Shown here: one piece after another, positions 33,281 through 35,196 of the stretch | Position numbering within the stretch: the first letter of the stretch is position 1 | How the letters are laid out: each line of letters starts with the position of its first letter | NCBI GenBank assembly: GCA_040754395.1 | Contig: JBFMCL010000006.1 | Coordinates: 1 to 35,196, forward strand | Length of the DNA stretch: 35,196 nucleotides | Direction of reading: 5' to 3' | Origin: Nitrospirota bacterium | Lineage (GTDB): Bacteria; Nitrospirota; Thermodesulfovibrionia; Thermodesulfovibrionales; SM23-35 | The notes under the pieces: model-generated | Databases searched by the model: none | Seen by the model: the letters and a program-made list of their open reading frames with translations, nothing else | Told to the model about the DNA's origin: nothing | Made by a program: the position numbers and the translations under genes

Positions 33281-34495
33281 TTAAGGCAGGGTAATATGAT
33301 CAGTCGCATTATCGATGAGATCTTTATTGAGCGTCATGATATTGACACCACCGCGGTAGAGGGGGTAGAGATCAGCAAATGAGGCGGTTTCAGTGAAGAT
33401 AAAACCGACAACAGGCACGAAGGTCTCGAAACAGGCTTCTCCGGCTGTTGCTGCTCCGATATTGATTCCTGTTTCTCCAAAAGGAATGCCGGAGACCACA
33501 TGAAACGGTATGCCCCCCTGAAAAACCCATCCGCCTTCATCGTTATACGCATATACATTCAGATTTCTCGAAAACGCTGCAGCAGAAGCCTGAGCACTCT
33601 GCGGTGCAACAATGACCAGTTTTGACTGTGATCCCACTGAAGGGTTTACATTATAACGGCCACAGTATTTGTTGTCTGAAGATCCGATCGCGGAATAGAT
33701 TTTGTATCCCGGGGAGTCGCAGACGATGCCGGGCTGGGGAGAAATGTTCGAAGTAAGAAGAAGCTCAGGAAAATCGATATCAGCACCGTTGATGTCGTCG
33801 ATCACGTTAAAATTATCGATCGTGTCGCCGTCATTGTTCAAATCACAGGGGCGGGTGGCGTTCGGAGAGAGTGTGCTGTCGATGAAATCCGTATTCTCTC
33901 TTACCGTAGCCATATTTGCAAACCCCTGAAGCATGAATCCATTGAGCGCAAACGCATTATTTGGATTCAGCAGAGCCGAACGCACGTTGATATGATTGGA
34001 CACATATGCAGAATTTCCTGTGATGTTGCCGGAAGGGGCTCCTCCAATTCCCAGACAGCCGACATTTGTTTTAACAAAGGTCATATAGCCCCGCTGAATG
34101 CCGTCGGCATCAGCAGGCGCAAAAAACACCAATGGAGGGCCGACACTTGCATCATTCAGAATTGGTGTCCCGCCATATGCAGTGTCACTGTAGTCAAAAA
34201 GCTGGATATTGGTTCCGTCTCCTTCTACAGAGATACCCACGTTATCAAGCGGTCTCAGCGGCATGGTAACCCCGATGAGTTTGTTTCCGTTACTGTTATA
34301 TACCCCGACATATACCTGGGCACAGACATCACCAGACTGGATATTGATCAGCGATACCCAACCGTTTCCCGCCTGCCAGTATGCGATTCCCGCACCGCCC
34401 CAAAGATTGTCAATCGAAGAAGTAGCAGCCTGTGACGAAGCTGAAAAAGAGCATATGAGGAGGAAAAACGCTGCCAGAATAAAGGATTTTTTCAT
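33281..34495 (-). CDS. Secreted protein of unknown function with a calcium-loop-like segment
   Basis: A 404-residue exported protein. The signal peptide MKKSFILAAFFLLICSFSASSQA probably cleaves before ATSS. The mature part is rich in Gly, Asn, Asp and Ser, has several cysteines that could form disulfides, and contains DLNNDGDTIDN, which resembles a dockerin/EF-hand-type calcium loop. I do not recognise the family. The start at 34495 is set by AAAAGGAGG; an upstream ATG at 34528 has none. It has its own promoter and terminator, so it is probably a single-gene unit. A surface or matrix role is plausible from composition only. Confidence 0.75.
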   Translation of the reverse strand: MKKSFILAAFFLLICSFSASSQAATSSIDNLWGGAGIAYWQAGNGWVSLINIQSGDVCAQVYVGVYNSNGNKLIGVTMPLRPLDNVGISVEGDGTNIQLFDYSDTAYGGTPILNDASVGPPLVFFAPADADGIQRGYMTFVKTNVGCLGIGGAPSGNITGNSAYVSNHINVRSALLNPNNAFALNGFMLQGFANMATVRENTDFIDSTLSPNATRPCDLNNDGDTIDNFNVIDDINGADIDFPELLLTSNISPQPGIVCDSPGYKIYSAIGSSDNKYCGRYNVNPSVGSQSKLVIVAPQSAQASAAAFSRNLNVYAYNDEGGWVFQGGIPFHVVSGIPFGETGINIGAATAGEACFETFVPVVGFIFTETASFADLYPLYRGGVNIMTLNKDLIDNATDHITLP

Positions 34496-34535
34496 AAAAA
34501 AACCTCCTTTTCTTGAAATATTGCGCATTATATAA

Positions 34536-34563
34536 ACTATATCATACCGCAGAAAAAATGCAA
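34536..34563 (-). promoter_or_regulatory. Promoter of the secreted-protein gene
   Basis: On the minus strand TTGCAT (34563-34558), 16 bases, then TATAGT (34541-34536). The -35 hexamer is identical to that of the nfeD promoter. The leader to the ATG at 34495 would be about 33 bases. Confidence 0.45.
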
Positions 34564-34669
34564 AACGCTGTACTCATTAAAAACGCACGGTGCAAACAGC
34601 TCAACCAGATTATTCATGAAGCGTGGAATAGCGTCCGCAGTTTAATCAGAAAAACTATGAATAATATGT

Positions 34670-35196
34670 CTAACGGTCTTTTCTGTTATACCCGAACCTC
34701 TGTTCAAATACCGGTGCAATGAGATTGTCAACCGGTACATAGTCGTCACTGAGGACTACAGAATAGTTCTTTTTCATGAACCCCTCAATGACATGCCCGG
34801 GCACTATGGATGAAGATGTGTGCTGTGCGCCCCTGCTGCCTATATAAGAGGAAAAATCGCGTATCTGCACGGAGTCTCCTGCTGCAAGCACGATAAACGT
34901 GCTTATGCCCATGTTTTCGAACCGGGGACTGATCGAGATGAGATGAATGTTCCCTTCACCGAAGACCTCTGTCAGTGTCCTGATATAGGAAGGAAGAAAA
35001 GCACCGTTCTGAAAATCGTCAATGATATTCGTAAGCAGAATGCCATCCGGGTTCAGGATATCCCGTAACTGCATCGCGAATTCCCTTGTGGTCAGGTGAT
35101 AGGGAATCGAAAGGTCGTTGTAGGCATCGATAAAGATGACATCATATTTTTCCCTGCAGTTCATGACGAACCAGCGACCGTCGTCGTTGAATGAGC
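34670..35196 (-). CDS. Spermidine-synthase-like protein, C-terminal part (5' end beyond the window)
   Basis: The frame is open to the window edge; about 175 codons are visible. DDGRWFVMNC followed by KYDVIFIDAYND matches the second half of the aminopropyltransferase fold (spermidine synthase family), including the acidic IDAY motif, then LTTREFAMQLRDILNPDGIL. Such domains also occur as C-terminal parts of larger membrane proteins of unknown function, which cannot be excluded as the N-terminus is missing. The internal ATG at 35164 is not the true start because coding similarity continues upstream of it. Confidence 0.8.
   Translation of the reverse strand, partial: SFNDDGRWFVMNCREKYDVIFIDAYNDLSIPYHLTTREFAMQLRDILNPDGILLTNIIDDFQNGAFLPSYIRTLTEVFGEGNIHLISISPRFENMGISTFIVLAAGDSVQIRDFSSYIGSRGAQHTSSSIVPGHVIEGFMKKNYSVVLSDDYVPVDNLIAPVFEQRFGYNRKDR

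Noticed and set aside
34610-34670. ATTATTCAT...ATGAATAAT inverted repeat as a mobile-element end
   Set aside because: The arms are short and AT-rich, the spacing is about 40 bases and no transposase is nearby; chance is likely.

Overview
This window looks like the chromosome of an anaerobic, diderm-type bacterium, most plausibly of the Nitrospirota or a related deltaproteobacterial-type lineage (inferred from gene content, no marker gene seen). Pointers are a selenocysteine formate dehydrogenase coupled to an NADH-oxidising NuoEF pair, formate-tetrahydrofolate ligase, PEP synthase with two DUF299-type regulators, remnants of the cytochrome c nitrite reductase operon nrfHA, a SurA-type periplasmic chaperone and several PilZ domains. 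No rRNA, tRNA, CRISPR array, transposase or phage gene was recognised.

Layout. (1) 1-2948, plus strand: the end of an unidentified gene, then the lipid and ribosome operon yceD-rpmF-plsX-fabH. (2) 10997-2934, minus strand: a compact accessory operon whose genes mostly overlap or abut. It encodes a PilZ-methyltransferase fusion, a ketosynthase lacking all three catalytic residues (chain-length-factor-like), a FabZ-like dehydratase, an intact ketosynthase, an acyl carrier protein, a CrtI/phytoene-desaturase-like FAD enzyme and, last, a membrane-bound hybrid sensor kinase. Its middle (about 4500-8500) is markedly AT-rich, and the composition changes abruptly inside the kinase gene. This is the best candidate for an undescribed system: a type II fatty-acid/polyketide-like pathway that may end in methylation under c-di-GMP control. 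(3) 14430-11231, minus: an HDAC-family deacetylase, then NfeD protease and its slipin partner. (4) 22114-14494, minus: nuoE, nuoF, the Sec-containing fdhA and a lone cyclic-nucleotide-binding domain, followed by fhs. Together they can turn CO2/NADH into formate and formyl-THF, or run in reverse. (5) 22498-25319, plus: surA-like, purN (apparently with an ATT start), rsmD and coaD. (6) 25351-31685, plus: a large isochorismatase-fold hydrolase, a PEP synthase regulator, ppsA, a UPF0146 protein, a second regulator and a tandem PilZ protein. (7) 32656-31821, minus: shrunken nrfH and nrfA that keep their ends but have lost middle parts. (8) 35196-32768, minus: the end of a spermidine-synthase-like gene, a secreted protein and a putative lipoprotein.

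Regulatory signals read by eye include a full-consensus promoter before yceD, divergent promoters between the formate dehydrogenase operon and surA, promoters very close to the start codons of nfeD and rsmD (possible leaderless mRNAs), two clear intrinsic terminators, a bacterial SECIS hairpin and three REP-like palindromes. All functional calls come from reading motifs; no database search was run.
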